From: JAWKXU01 sp964468045
GTDB taxonomy: Bacteria > Pseudomonadota > Alphaproteobacteria > Sphingomonadales > Sphingomonadaceae
Reading direction: 5' to 3'
Assembly (NCBI GenBank): GCA_964468045.1
Contig: CAYXTO010000008.1
Coordinates: forward strand, 97,969 to 161,968
DNA length: 64,000 bases
A program made the position numbers and the translations under genes. Numbering within the stretch: the stretch's first letter is position 1; each line of letters opens with the position of its first letter. Below the pieces are notes generated by a model that saw only the letters and a program-made list of their open reading frames with translations, was not told the DNA's origin and made no database searches. Of the stretch, positions 1 to 13,216 are shown piece after piece.

Positions 1-438
1 GGGGCATCGCTTGCGCGCCATGCCATCCGTTTCGTTGGCCGGGTCCCGCACGATCAGGTCGAACGCTATTACGCCTTGTGCGATATCATGGCCTATCCCC
101 GCAAGGCGAGCCGGCTGACCGAGCTGGTCACCCCGCTCAAGCCGCTGGAGGCCATGGCCCAGGGCAAGCTCGTGGCCGCGTCCGACGTGGGCGGGCACCG
201 CGAGCTCATCAGCGACGGGGTGACAGGGTCTCTGTTCGCCCCCGACGATCCGGTGGCCTGCGGTGAAGCGCTGGCGGGATTGCTCGCGCACCGGGATCGC
301 TGGGCGGCGATCCGGGAAGCGGCGAAGACCCATGTCGCCTTGCGGCATGACTGGGCGCGCAATGTGGGTCGTTATCAAGACGTTTACCAAGCCTTGCTAG
401 GCAGGGGTTCCGAATCGGGACTGTGTGCGGCGGCCTAA
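1..438 (+). CDS. Glycosyltransferase, exosortase-A (XrtA) system type, C-terminal part
   Basis: The reading frame is open from base 1, so the N-terminus lies outside the window; 145 codons are visible. It carries the nucleotide-sugar-binding C-terminal half of a GT-B glycosyltransferase (family 4). The segment TPLKPLEAMAQGKLVAASDV followed by GGHRELI and DGVTG is the classic donor-binding region in which the Glu of the E-x7-E type motif contacts the sugar nucleotide. The exact wording of this motif resembles the TIGR04063 glycosyltransferases that accompany exosortase A and exopolysaccharide genes, so an EPS/XrtA cluster probably lies to the left. The subfamily is inferred from memory of the motif; glycosyltransferase identity is firm. 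The gene ends 78 bases before the next start. Confidence 0.85.
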   Translation, partial: GASLARHAIRFVGRVPHDQVERYYALCDIMAYPRKASRLTELVTPLKPLEAMAQGKLVAASDVGGHRELISDGVTGSLFAPDDPVACGEALAGLLAHRDRWAAIREAAKTHVALRHDWARNVGRYQDVYQALLGRGSESGLCAAA

Positions 439-516
439 GGTCCGCACCGGGACCAACGGGAGCAGGTAGCGAACGATCCGGGTGATGCCGGCAAGGCGAC
501 AGGGGTTGTACGAACA

Positions 517-2010
517 GTGTCCAGTTCGACGCAAAATACCGGAAAGGCGAGGCCCGGGAAGGCCGCGCCGGTCAGCGCTCATCCGGCCTTTCCAGCGATG
601 GTCGCGATCTGGTTCGCCGCCCTGTTCGGCCTGGGCAGCCTCGTTCTGCCTTCCGCCCTGCCGGAACATCTCATCACGCTCACGGGGGCCGACGCGCTGA
701 TACCGGCCATGGCGCCGCCGCTCGGTTTCACGGCACGGGCGCTGATTGCCCTGATGGCCACGCTCGTCGGCGGCATCGGCGGGCTCGCTCTGGCGCGCCG
801 GATCGTCGCCGCGCAGCGCTCCAGCCGCCAGTCGGCGGTGGCCGCAGAGCCCAGGCTTCGCAATGCCGACCGCCATCCGGACGCGCCCGCGCGCCGCCCG
901 ATTTCCGCCCTGGAAGAGCTGGGCGAGGATCGCCTGCCCGAATTCCGTCCTGAACTTCACGACGAGCTTGCCGAGGAATTGGGCGTCGATTGGGAGGACG
1001 AGTTTTCGGAAACGCAAAGCCGCCGCCGCACGCTTGCCAACCTGACGCAGCCCGCAATCGATGGGCCGCTGGATGAGCCCGACTCGCGTTGGGTCGAGCC
1101 GGCCGCGGATGCAATCGAGCCGGTGGAGCAGGACTCGCCGGAAGAAATTGCCGAAGAGATGTCCGCCGCGGAGGACATGCCGCTCGAGTGGTCCGAATGG
1201 GGCGAGCCTGCTGATGGCGACGCGGATCCGCATGCGGAATTCATCGAGGTCGACGCCGGGCAAGGGCCGGACGAACAGCCTGACATCGCCCTGCCGCCCG
1301 CCGCTTCCTCCATGCCGGAAGCGCCCGAGGGGGCGCTTGAACTGGGCGAGGATGCCGCCCTCCCGGCGGGTCACAATCCCGCCATCCGCGAAGCTTCGCT
1401 GGCGGAACTGGGTGTGACCGATCTGGTGGAGCGGCTGGCTTATGCCATTCAGATCCGCCAGGAAGGCCCCGTCGCGGTGGGCGAAAGCATATTGGCCAAG
1501 AAGGCTCCTACGCGACAATGGCCGGCTCCGGATCGCGAGCCCGCGCCGGACGGCGCCAGCGACGATTCTCCCGCCCGGCCTGCCATGCCTGCGGCGCTGC
1601 GCCCGCTCAGCTTCGAGGAGGAAGATGCCGGGGATGGGGTCGAAACCGATCTCGCCCTTTCCGATCTCGGACTGCACGAACATTCCATCCCGGACCATTG
1701 GGAGCCGGTCGGGTTCGGCGATCTGCCCGCCTATCAGGCCGAGGATTTCGCCAATGAGAGCGAAGCGGACGAAGAGGACGACAGCGCCCTGGCGGAGGAG
1801 AGCTACAGTTCGCTGCTGAATCTCAAGATGGGCCCTGGCCGGCCCGCGCCGGGCGAGGATGCGGAAGGGCTGGATGCCTCGGACGAGGCTGAATCGCCGG
1901 CGCAGGAAAGCGCCACCGCTGCCGGGACGGCGCCCGCGGAGCCGGAGGACGCCGACAAGGCCCTGCGCGAGGCGCTGGCCAGGCTGCAGCGGATCAGCGG
2001 CGCCGCCTGA
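517..2010 (+). CDS. Two-helix membrane protein with long acidic tail, unknown function
   Basis: I do not recognise a named family. The GTG-started reading encodes 497 residues. Two hydrophobic helices lie near residues 28-48 and 70-94, separated by a short polar loop, and an Arg-rich stretch follows. From about residue 110 to the end the protein is a long, strongly acidic, Ala/Pro/Glu/Asp-rich region with no obvious fold, probably extended and cytoplasmic. The start is uncertain: ATG at 598 would give 470 residues beginning just before helix 1. It sits alone between the EPS glycosyltransferase and gltB. A scaffold or tethering role is possible, but this is speculation. Confidence 0.75.
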   Translation: MSSSTQNTGKARPGKAAPVSAHPAFPAMVAIWFAALFGLGSLVLPSALPEHLITLTGADALIPAMAPPLGFTARALIALMATLVGGIGGLALARRIVAAQRSSRQSAVAAEPRLRNADRHPDAPARRPISALEELGEDRLPEFRPELHDELAEELGVDWEDEFSETQSRRRTLANLTQPAIDGPLDEPDSRWVEPAADAIEPVEQDSPEEIAEEMSAAEDMPLEWSEWGEPADGDADPHAEFIEVDAGQGPDEQPDIALPPAASSMPEAPEGALELGEDAALPAGHNPAIREASLAELGVTDLVERLAYAIQIRQEGPVAVGESILAKKAPTRQWPAPDREPAPDGASDDSPARPAMPAALRPLSFEEEDAGDGVETDLALSDLGLHEHSIPDHWEPVGFGDLPAYQAEDFANESEADEEDDSALAEESYSSLLNLKMGPGRPAPGEDAEGLDASDEAESPAQESATAAGTAPAEPEDADKALREALARLQRISGAA

Positions 2011-2174
2011 ACGGCCAAGCGCCCCGCCGCCATGCAGGAATGGCGGAAAAGCGTGCCTTTTTAACGGAAATCCGCTTCGCGGTTGCAAAAACCGCTTCCT
2101 GTCGTCATTGGGGAAGATCGCATAGCCTTGTCGAGCACGGGGCTCTTGTGATTCGCGCATTTTTGCCGAAGGGG

Positions 2175-2194
2175 CGCTGCATCGGGGTGCAGCG
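2175..2194 (+). promoter_or_regulatory. Perfect hairpin in the gltB 5' region
   Basis: CGCTGCA (2175-2181) and TGCAGCG (2188-2194) form a perfect 7-bp stem around a TCGGGG loop, about 30 bases before the gltB start and just ahead of the AGGA ribosome-binding site at 2214-2217. There is no T-run, so it is not an intrinsic terminator. It may affect translation or mRNA stability; no known riboswitch class is recognisable. Confidence 0.35.
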
Positions 2195-2223
2195 GCCAGG
2201 CCAACGACAGGATAGGAATTTTG

Positions 2224-6864
<4,641 letters not shown>

Positions 6865-6891
6865 CTCGGGTCGGATAAGGGTTACGGAATA

Positions 6892-8325
6892 ATGGGCAAG
6901 GAAACCGGGTTTCTCGAAGTCGACCGCAAGGATCGCACCTATGCGGACCCCAAGGCACGGCTGAAGCACTACAAGGAGTTCGTGATCCCGCATGCGGAGC
7001 CGGCGCTGCGCGAGCAGGCGTCGCGCTGCATGAATTGCGGCATCCCCTACTGCCACAATGGCTGTCCGGTGAACAACATCATCCCGGACTGGAACCATCT
7101 GGTCTATGAGGGCGACTGGCGCGATGCGCTGGAAATCCTGCATTCGACCAACAATTTCCCGGAATTCACCGGCCGCATCTGTCCCGCCCCGTGCGAGGCG
7201 AGCTGCACGCTGAACATCATCGACCAGCCGGTCACCATCAAGTCGATCGAATGCGCCATCGTCGATCGCGGCTGGAAGGAAGGCTGGATCGAGCCGCAGG
7301 TGCCCGCCAGGCGCACCGGCAAGTCCGTGGCGGTGGTCGGCTCCGGCCCGGCCGGCATGGCCTGCGCCCAGCAGCTTGCGCGGGCGGGCCATTCGGTGAC
7401 CCTGTTCGAGAAGAACGACCGGGTCGGCGGGCTGCTGCGTTACGGCATCCCCGACTTCAAGATGGAAAAGCACCTCATCGACCGCCGCATGAAGCAGATG
7501 GAGGCCGAAGGGGTGACCTTCCGCCCGTCGACCGAAATCGGCGTGGAGGTATCCTTCAAGGCGCTGAAGGAGAATTTCGACGCGGTAGTGCTGTCGGGCG
7601 GTGCGGAAAACCCGCGCCCGCTGCAGATCCCCGGCGCGGAACTGCCCGGCGTCCACTATGCGATGAGCTTCCTGACCCAGCAGAACAAGCGCAATGCCGG
7701 GGATGACGAGGCGCGCGCCGCGCCCAACGGCACGCTCAGCGCCACCGGCAAGCATGTCATCGTGATCGGCGGCGGCGACACCGGGTCGGACTGCGTCGGC
7801 ACCTCCAACCGGCAGGGCGCGGCGAGCGTGACCCAGCTGGAGATCATGCCCAAGCCCCCGGAAAAGGAAGACAAGGCGCTGACCTGGCCGGACTGGCCGC
7901 TCAAGCTGCGGACATCCACCAGCCATGACGAAGGCGTGGACCGCGACTGGGCGGTGCTGACCAAGCGCGTGATCGGCGACAACGAGGTCACCGGTCTGGA
8001 ATGCGTGCGCGTCGAATGGAACAACGGCAGGATGGAAGAAGTGCAGGGCAGCGAATTCACCCTGCGGGCCGATCTCATCCTGCTGGCCATGGGTTTCCTC
8101 GGCCCGCGCAAGCAGGGGATGCTGGACCAGTCCGGCGTCGCCATGACCGATCGCGGCAATGTCGACGCCAACCTGATCGACTACAGGACGAGCGAGGACA
8201 TGGTGTTCTCTTGCGGCGACATGCGCCGGGGCCAGTCGCTGGTGGTATGGGCGATCCGCGAGGGCCGCCAATGCGCGCGGGCGGTGGACGAGGCCTTGAT
8301 GGGGGCGAGCGAACTGCCGCGCTGA
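6892..8325 (+). CDS. gltD: Glutamate synthase (NADPH) small subunit
   Basis: GltD oxidises NADPH and feeds electrons through FAD and 4Fe-4S clusters to GltB. The 477-residue protein has the N-terminal cysteine clusters Cys46/49/54/58 (CMNCGIPYCHNGC) and Cys97/101/105 (CPAPCEASC). These are followed by an FAD-binding VVGSGPAGMACAQ near residue 150 and an NADPH-binding VIGGGDTGSD near residue 290. The order and spacing are those of bacterial GltD. It is 27 bases downstream of gltB with no terminator between, so the pair should be one transcript. Confidence 0.98.
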   Translation: MGKETGFLEVDRKDRTYADPKARLKHYKEFVIPHAEPALREQASRCMNCGIPYCHNGCPVNNIIPDWNHLVYEGDWRDALEILHSTNNFPEFTGRICPAPCEASCTLNIIDQPVTIKSIECAIVDRGWKEGWIEPQVPARRTGKSVAVVGSGPAGMACAQQLARAGHSVTLFEKNDRVGGLLRYGIPDFKMEKHLIDRRMKQMEAEGVTFRPSTEIGVEVSFKALKENFDAVVLSGGAENPRPLQIPGAELPGVHYAMSFLTQQNKRNAGDDEARAAPNGTLSATGKHVIVIGGGDTGSDCVGTSNRQGAASVTQLEIMPKPPEKEDKALTWPDWPLKLRTSTSHDEGVDRDWAVLTKRVIGDNEVTGLECVRVEWNNGRMEEVQGSEFTLRADLILLAMGFLGPRKQGMLDQSGVAMTDRGNVDANLIDYRTSEDMVFSCGDMRRGQSLVVWAIREGRQCARAVDEALMGASELPR

Positions 8326-8406
8326 GGTGAGTGGGCGGTTAGCGTAAGCAGCCGCTCCAGCTCCTGCCTCTGGCCTTTTCAGGTGATTGCGGGCAATCAT
8401 CCGCCG

Positions 8407-9066
8407 ATGCGCGCGCGCCTTCTTCTACCTGTCATTCTGCTGCTGTCCCTCGCTTCCCCGGCATGGGCACAAGCTTCGGCCCCGGATTTCGCCGGCGGTT
8501 ACCGTCTGCAGGGTGGTCCGGACGTGGCGTCGGAACTGGTCCTGCGCGCGGATGGAACCTATGCCTATTGGCTGATGGCGGGAGCTCTGGACGAAGCCTC
8601 GGAAGGCCGCTGGACCTTGGCCGACGGCCAGCTTTCGCTGGTCACCGAACCCAGGCCGGTCCCGCCGGAATTCCGGCAGGTCGGGGCTTCGGCGGAAGGA
8701 ACCGGCTTTCGGCTGGAAGTGAACTGGCCCAGTGGCAGGGGGATTGCCGGCATCGATTTCCGGATCGGCCTGGCCGATGGGCAAGTGCTGGAAGGCTACA
8801 CCCAGCATGACGGCTGGCAGGCAGCCGAAGCGCTCGCGGCGGACCCGCAATGGATCGAACTGGAGGAGCCGGTAAACACCATCCGCTCAGGGCGGATCGC
8901 CTTGCCGCTGCATACCAGGGTCCTGCGCTTCGTTCTGCTGCCGAACGATCTGGGCAAGGTCGATCTGACCGGCGCCACCATCGAAGTGGAGGGCAAGGGG
9001 CTGACTCTGCACCGCCGGGAAGGCGCAATGCCCTTTGTCAGGACCTCCTCTGTGCCATACAGGTAG
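8407..9066 (+). CDS. Secreted or periplasmic protein, unknown function
   Basis: The reading could begin at GTG 8383, but ATG 8407 places a clean signal peptide at the N-terminus: MRARLL, then a Leu/Val/Ile core, then SPAWAQA with a likely cut after Ala-Gln-Ala. The remaining ~195 residues look like a beta-rich lipocalin-like or treble-clef-free fold with repeated short strands (GGYRLQGG, DGTYAYWLM, EGRWTLADG). This wording recalls small periplasmic proteins that read out a 'power per input' style strand pattern, but I cannot name a family. It is 81 bases from gltD and ends 2 bases from the converging LLM gene, so those two genes do not share a promoter. Confidence 0.75.
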   Translation: MRARLLLPVILLLSLASPAWAQASAPDFAGGYRLQGGPDVASELVLRADGTYAYWLMAGALDEASEGRWTLADGQLSLVTEPRPVPPEFRQVGASAEGTGFRLEVNWPSGRGIAGIDFRIGLADGQVLEGYTQHDGWQAAEALAADPQWIELEEPVNTIRSGRIALPLHTRVLRFVLLPNDLGKVDLTGATIEVEGKGLTLHRREGAMPFVRTSSVPYR

Positions 9067-9068
9067 CG

Positions 9069-9944
9069 TTAGAGGCCCTGTGCGATCCGCTCCAGCGCGG
9101 CGATGTCAGGCATGCCGTGCTGGCCAAGCAGCTGGATGCAGACGTGATCCGCCCCCGCATCCCAATGCGCCCGCACCCTCTCGCGGATCGTCTCGTCATC
9201 GCCCCAGGCGATCATGGCGTCCACCAGCCGGTCGGACCCGCCATTCTCGAAATCTGATTCGTCGAAACCCTGCCGCAGCCAGGTATTCCGGTAGTTCGGC
9301 AGGCCGACGTAGATGCCCAGGATCGCCCGGCCGAGCTTGCGGCCGGTTTCCGCATCCGGCGCAGGCGCGACCATCTGTTCCACGCAAAGCAGTTTGTCCG
9401 GCCCGAGAATGGCGCGGGCTTCGGCCGTGAATTCCGGCGTGACATTGTAGGGATGCGCGCCATCCGCCAGGTCGCGCGAAAGCTCGAGCATTTTCGGACC
9501 GAGGGCGGCCAGCAGGGTGACCGGCTTGTCCGAGGGCTTCGGCGATTCGTAGACCGCCTTGCCCATTGCTTCGAGATAGGCGCGCATGGTGGCCACCGGC
9601 TTGCCGTAATCGTGCCCGCGCAGATCATCCACCAGCGGCGCGTGGGAAACCCCCATGCCGAGGACGAACCGGCCGCCGGATTGCTCGTTCAGGCCATTGC
9701 GCGCGGCCACCATCGCCTGCGCATCGCGCGCGTAGATATTGGCGATGCCGGTGGCGATGATCAGCCGCGTGGTGTTGGCGAGCAGCCAGCTCGACGAAAC
9801 CAGCGAATTGCGGCCCACGGCCTCCGGATGCCACAGGGCGGAAAATCCCGCGCGCTCAACCGCCTGGGCGAAGCTGGCCAGCTCGGCCGATGTCATCAGA
9901 TCGAGGCTGGCCCAAACGCCAAGCTTGCCGAGTTTTCCTGTCAT
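9069..9944 (-). CDS. LLM-class oxidoreductase, TIGR03620-like
   Basis: A luciferase-like TIM-barrel flavin or F420-type oxidoreductase of 291 residues. Characteristic pieces are LGVWASLDLMTSAELASF at the N-terminus, TTRLIIATGIANIYARDA (strand 4 region) and GRFVLGMGVSHAPLVDDLRG. The wording fits the TIGR03620 subfamily, described as F420-dependent, although sphingomonads generally use FMN; the true cofactor cannot be read from the sequence. The substrate is unknown. It lies 76 bases downstream of ung on the same strand and may be read through from it. Confidence 0.85.
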   Translation of the reverse strand: MTGKLGKLGVWASLDLMTSAELASFAQAVERAGFSALWHPEAVGRNSLVSSSWLLANTTRLIIATGIANIYARDAQAMVAARNGLNEQSGGRFVLGMGVSHAPLVDDLRGHDYGKPVATMRAYLEAMGKAVYESPKPSDKPVTLLAALGPKMLELSRDLADGAHPYNVTPEFTAEARAILGPDKLLCVEQMVAPAPDAETGRKLGRAILGIYVGLPNYRNTWLRQGFDESDFENGGSDRLVDAMIAWGDDETIRERVRAHWDAGADHVCIQLLGQHGMPDIAALERIAQGL

Positions 9945-10020
9945 GCCATCTCCCCACGGATCAAATTGTTCCCAATCAGCTCCGAGCTATCGCCGCCGGG
10001 CCGGTTTGGCAAATCCGGCG

Positions 10021-10701
10021 TCACCAATCGATCGCGCCCCGGCCATTGGCTTCCAGGAAGGCATTGGCGCGGCTGAAAGGTTTCGATCCGAAGAAGCCGC
10101 GATGAGCCGAAAGCGGGCTGGGATGCGGCGACCGGATGATCAGGTGCCGGCCGCTATTGACCAGTTCCGGAATACGCGCCGCCTTGCCCTGTGCATGGCT
10201 GCCCCACAGGATGAACACGCTCGGTTCCGGCCGCGTCGCGACCGCGGCGACCGCTGCATCAGTGATGGCTTCCCAGCCGCGGTTCTGGTGCGATCCGGCC
10301 TGCCCCGCTTCGACCGTCAGCGCGTTGTTGAGCAGCAGCACCCCTTGCTTCGCCCAATGCGACAAATCGCCATGGTCGGGAGGCCCGATTCCCAGGTCGC
10401 TTTTCAGCTCCTTGTAGATATTCACGAGGGACGGCGGCGACGGCACCCCCTGGGGCACGGAAAACGCGAGACCATGCGCCTGCCCCGGCCCGTGATAGGG
10501 GTCCTGCCCGAGGATCACCACCTTGACCTTGTCCAGCGGGGTAAGCTCCAGCGCGGCCAGCCGCTGCCCCCGGGGCGGATAGATATGCTTTCCCGCCGTT
10601 TCTTCCGCGCGCAGCCAGCCGCCCAGCCGCCGCGCCTCTTGTGTCGCCAGCACCGGTTCGAGCACCGGCTTCCAGGAGGAGGGAAGATTATCCTGCGCCA
10701 T
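10021..10701 (-). CDS. ung: Uracil-DNA glycosylase, family 1
   Basis: Ung removes uracil from DNA to start base-excision repair. The 226-residue protein starts at ATG 10701; a longer open frame upstream has no homology and is ignored. The water-activating motif GQDPYHGPGQAHGLAF is at residues 65-80 with catalytic Asp67. The DNA-intercalation loop HPSPLSAHRGF starts at His193. LLLNNALTVEAGQAGSH matches the uracil-recognition region. It is divergent from rnd, with 81 bases between the two starts. Confidence 0.97.
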   Translation of the reverse strand: MAQDNLPSSWKPVLEPVLATQEARRLGGWLRAEETAGKHIYPPRGQRLAALELTPLDKVKVVILGQDPYHGPGQAHGLAFSVPQGVPSPPSLVNIYKELKSDLGIGPPDHGDLSHWAKQGVLLLNNALTVEAGQAGSHQNRGWEAITDAAVAAVATRPEPSVFILWGSHAQGKAARIPELVNSGRHLIIRSPHPSPLSAHRGFFGSKPFSRANAFLEANGRGAIDW

Positions 10702-10782
10702 AGGGAACTCGTAGCGCGTGGATGCGACTATCGCCAGCCGGGGCTTTCGCTCTTCCACGGATAGGCTTAAGGGCGGAAGCCT

Positions 10783-11400
10783 ATGGCTGTTCATTTTCAC
10801 GAAGAAGATCTGCCCGCAGGCGTGCTCGCGCCCGGTCCGATCGCTGTCGACACCGAAACGATGGGATTGATCACTCCGCGCGACCGGCTGTGCCTGGTCC
10901 AGATCAGTGACGGGCAGGGGGACGAGCATCTCATCCGCTTCAAGCGCGGAAGCAGCTTCGACGCGCCGAACCTGAAGGCGGTTCTCGCCGACCCGACCCG
11001 TCTCAAGCTCTATCATTTCGCGCGCTTCGATCTGGCGGCGATCGAGCATTATCTCGGCGTGGTCGCGGCCCCGGTGTTCTGCACCAAGATCGCCAGCAAG
11101 CTGACCCGCACCTATACCGATCGGCATGGCCTGAAGAACCTGGTCAGCGAGTTGCTGGGCACCGATATTTCCAAGCAGCAGCAGTCGAGCGATTGGGGCG
11201 CGCCGGAAATCAACGAGGCGCAGCGCGAATATGCCGCCAGCGATGTCCGTTATCTGCATCGGCTGCGCGCTATCCTTGTCGAACGGCTGGAACGCGAAGG
11301 GCGTTTGGCGATTGCCCAGGCATGCTTTGATTTCCTGCCCGCCCGGGCGCGGCTGGACCTTGCCGGCTGGGCCGAGAAGGATATCTTCAGCCACGAGTAA
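10783..11400 (+). CDS. rnd: Ribonuclease D, short form without HRDC domains
   Basis: A 3'-5' exoribonuclease of the DEDDy superfamily that trims tRNA precursors. All four metal ligands and the general base are visible: Asp23 and Glu25 in DTETMG, Asp83 in FARFDLAAIEHYL, and Tyr150 plus Asp154 in YAASDVRYLHR. At 205 residues it is just the exonuclease domain; the two C-terminal HRDC domains of E. coli RNase D are absent, as usual in this group. lptC starts 26 bases downstream on the same strand, so rnd-lptC-lptA may be co-transcribed. Confidence 0.95.
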   Translation: MAVHFHEEDLPAGVLAPGPIAVDTETMGLITPRDRLCLVQISDGQGDEHLIRFKRGSSFDAPNLKAVLADPTRLKLYHFARFDLAAIEHYLGVVAAPVFCTKIASKLTRTYTDRHGLKNLVSELLGTDISKQQQSSDWGAPEINEAQREYAASDVRYLHRLRAILVERLEREGRLAIAQACFDFLPARARLDLAGWAEKDIFSHE

Positions 11401-11426
11401 GCCAGGCAACGACAAGCAGCAGAACC

Positions 11427-12074
11427 ATGAGCGCCGAAGCCGACACCATCCGCAATCACCGCCAGGCCTTTGCTGCCCCGGGCGGTTCGCATGACCGGCT
11501 GATTCGCTTCCTTTCCCGGGCCTTGCCCGCCGCGATCGGGGTGCTTGCGGCGCTGATGATCCTGAGCCCGCTGTCGCCGCGCGGCGAGATCAGTTTCCTG
11601 CTGGATCGCAACGAAGTGCAGGTGGTGCAGGACCGGCTGCGCGTGGACAATGCCATGTATCGCGGCCAGGACAGCCAGGGCCGCCCGTTCTCCCTGACGG
11701 CAGGCGAGGCGGTCCAGCGCTCGGTCAGGGAACCGGTGGTCGTCATGAACGATCTCGTCGCCCGGATCCTGCTGTCGGATGGCCCGGCCACGCTGAGCGC
11801 CGGCAAGGGCCGCTACAATTTCCGCGAGGAGATGGTGAATGTGGATGGGCCGGTGCAGTTCACCGCCGCCGACGGCTATCGCATGGTGACGCGCAATGTC
11901 GCGATCGATCTGAAGAATCGCAGGTTGGGGGGCAGCGGCCGGGTGGAAGGCTCGATGCCCGCTGGCACTTTCTCGGCCAACCATATAGAGGCCGACCTTT
12001 CCGCCCGAACCATCACTCTGGTCGGCGACGCAAGGCTGCGCATGGAGCCAGGCAAGCTGAGGATGCCGCAATGA
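11427..12074 (+). CDS. lptC: LPS export protein LptC
   Basis: LptC is the bitopic inner-membrane protein that receives lipopolysaccharide from LptB2FG and hands it to LptA. The 215-residue protein has a cytoplasmic N-terminus of about 28 residues, one membrane helix (LPAAIGVLAALMILSPLS) and a periplasmic beta-jellyroll with repeated strand units (VDNAMYRGQDSQGRPFSLTA, VARILLSDGPATLSAGKGRY). Its stop codon overlaps the lptA start by 4 bases (ATGA). lptB, which often follows lptA, is not present here. Confidence 0.9.
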   Translation: MSAEADTIRNHRQAFAAPGGSHDRLIRFLSRALPAAIGVLAALMILSPLSPRGEISFLLDRNEVQVVQDRLRVDNAMYRGQDSQGRPFSLTAGEAVQRSVREPVVVMNDLVARILLSDGPATLSAGKGRYNFREEMVNVDGPVQFTAADGYRMVTRNVAIDLKNRRLGGSGRVEGSMPAGTFSANHIEADLSARTITLVGDARLRMEPGKLRMPQ

Positions 12075-12604
12075 TCGATCTTCGCCGTTTGGCTGCCCCA
12101 TTCCGCTATGGCGCCGCGGGCTTCGTGGTGACCTTGGCCGCGCTGGGCGGCATCCAGCTTTCGGCCCAGACCATCGGCAATCACAACAGCAGGGCTCCGG
12201 TCAACTACGCCGCCGACCGGATCGAGCTGCAGGACCGGCAGGACCGGGTGGTGCTGTCGGGCAATGTCGATATCACGCAGGACAATCTGCGCCTGCGCGC
12301 CGCGCGCACCACGGTCGATTACACCAATGCCGGGTCGCTAAAGATCGAGCGCATCACCGCCACCGGCGGAGTGGTGGTCACCCGTGCCGACGAGACCGCG
12401 CGGGGCAATGTCGCCATCTATGATTTCAACCGCCGCATCATCACCATGGCGGGCAATGTCGCTCTGCGCCGGGGCTCGGACGATCTGAACGGGCAGCGGC
12501 TGGTGATAGATCTCGATAGCGGGGTATCGAGCGTGGACGGCCGAGGGGGCGGGAGCACGGGCAAGGGCGGCCGAGTCAGCGGGACATTTTCCGTCCCGCA
12601 ATAA
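12071..12604 (+). CDS. lptA: LPS transport periplasmic protein LptA (OstA-like)
   Basis: LptA polymerises into the periplasmic bridge that carries LPS to the outer membrane. The 177-residue protein begins with a signal sequence (GAAGFVVTLAALGGIQLSAQT). It then shows the OstA/LptA jellyroll pattern: YAADRIELQDRQDRVVLSGN, VDITQDNLRLRAARTTVDY and GNVAIYDFNRRIITMAGNV. The last ~25 residues are Gly/Ser-rich. It is translationally coupled to lptC. The usual lptB-rpoN continuation is missing; a tail-spike cassette follows instead. Confidence 0.92.
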   Translation: MIDLRRLAAPFRYGAAGFVVTLAALGGIQLSAQTIGNHNSRAPVNYAADRIELQDRQDRVVLSGNVDITQDNLRLRAARTTVDYTNAGSLKIERITATGGVVVTRADETARGNVAIYDFNRRIITMAGNVALRRGSDDLNGQRLVIDLDSGVSSVDGRGGGSTGKGGRVSGTFSVPQ

Positions 12605-12687
12605 TCTGCACAGAACGGCACACAGAGGCACCATAAGGAGCCAGAGAGGAACCGAGGCGGCCGATCGCCGATCCAGACGATCCCGCA

Positions 12688-12735
12688 AGGCCCGGACCGC
12701 AATTTTTCATTTTCCTACAGCCTGTTTCCGGGCCT
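12688..12735 (+). terminator. Possible terminator after lptA
   Basis: AGGCCCGGA (12688-12696) and TCCGGGCCT (12727-12735) form a perfect 9-bp inverted repeat with a 30-base T-rich loop; CCTTTTT follows at about 12747-12753. The long loop makes this a weaker candidate than a tight hairpin. It separates lptA from the phage-like genes. Confidence 0.35.
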
Positions 12736-12778
12736 ATGGGATCTGTCCTTTTTCACAATCGGCAAGAGGACGACCATC

Positions 12779-13216
12779 ATGCCCACTCCGCCGCCCATCT
12801 CCGTTCCAGCCGGGTTCGCTCCGGCTTTCGCGCTTGGCTTTTCGGATTCCGAATCGTGCCTTTCCATCGTCAGCAGCAGCGCTCCCCTGCCCGTAACCAT
12901 CACGGACCCGCCTTCCGCATCCTCCGATCCGCTGACCGGCGAGACGGCCGCCTCCACGCTGGCCGGCCCATTCCAGCCCGTGCCCGGCATCCCGATCATC
13001 CTGACCCTGTCCGGCGACTGGACCGGCACCGTGCGCCTGCTGCGTTCGATGGATGGAGGCGATACGCTCCACCCCTTGCGCGTCGGCGGAATGGTGTGGG
13101 GAACATTTCATGAACGAGGTTGCGAACAAGTCTGGATCGAGACCGAGCAGGGCGCGACCTTCCATCTCGATATCACGCTGACTTCGGGCGCTCTTGCCTA
13201 TCGGGTGGCGCAATGA
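12779..13216 (+). CDS. Phage tail-associated small protein, putative
   Basis: A 145-residue protein whose second half (LSGDWTGTVRLLRSMDGGDT, then a Trp-Gly-x-Phe segment, then TLTSGALAYRVAQ at the C-terminus) has the pattern of short beta-rich proteins encoded by many phages and prophages next to tail-fibre genes. There the typical form is LSGTWVGTVQLQRS...GATW and a C-terminal TSGTxxYRLSQ. The N-terminal half is Pro/Ser-rich and unfamiliar. The stop codon overlaps the next start by 4 bases (ATGA), so the two genes are coupled. No capsid, portal or integrase genes are nearby. Confidence 0.6.
   Translation: MPTPPPISVPAGFAPAFALGFSDSESCLSIVSSSAPLPVTITDPPSASSDPLTGETAASTLAGPFQPVPGIPIILTLSGDWTGTVRLLRSMDGGDTLHPLRVGGMVWGTFHERGCEQVWIETEQGATFHLDITLTSGALAYRVAQ

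Noticed and set aside
397..2160. Long leftward open frame opposite the two-helix protein
   Set aside because: It is the mirror of a GC-rich gene; composition is Arg/Gly/Leu-rich with no motifs, and the rightward frame has helices and the expected codon bias.
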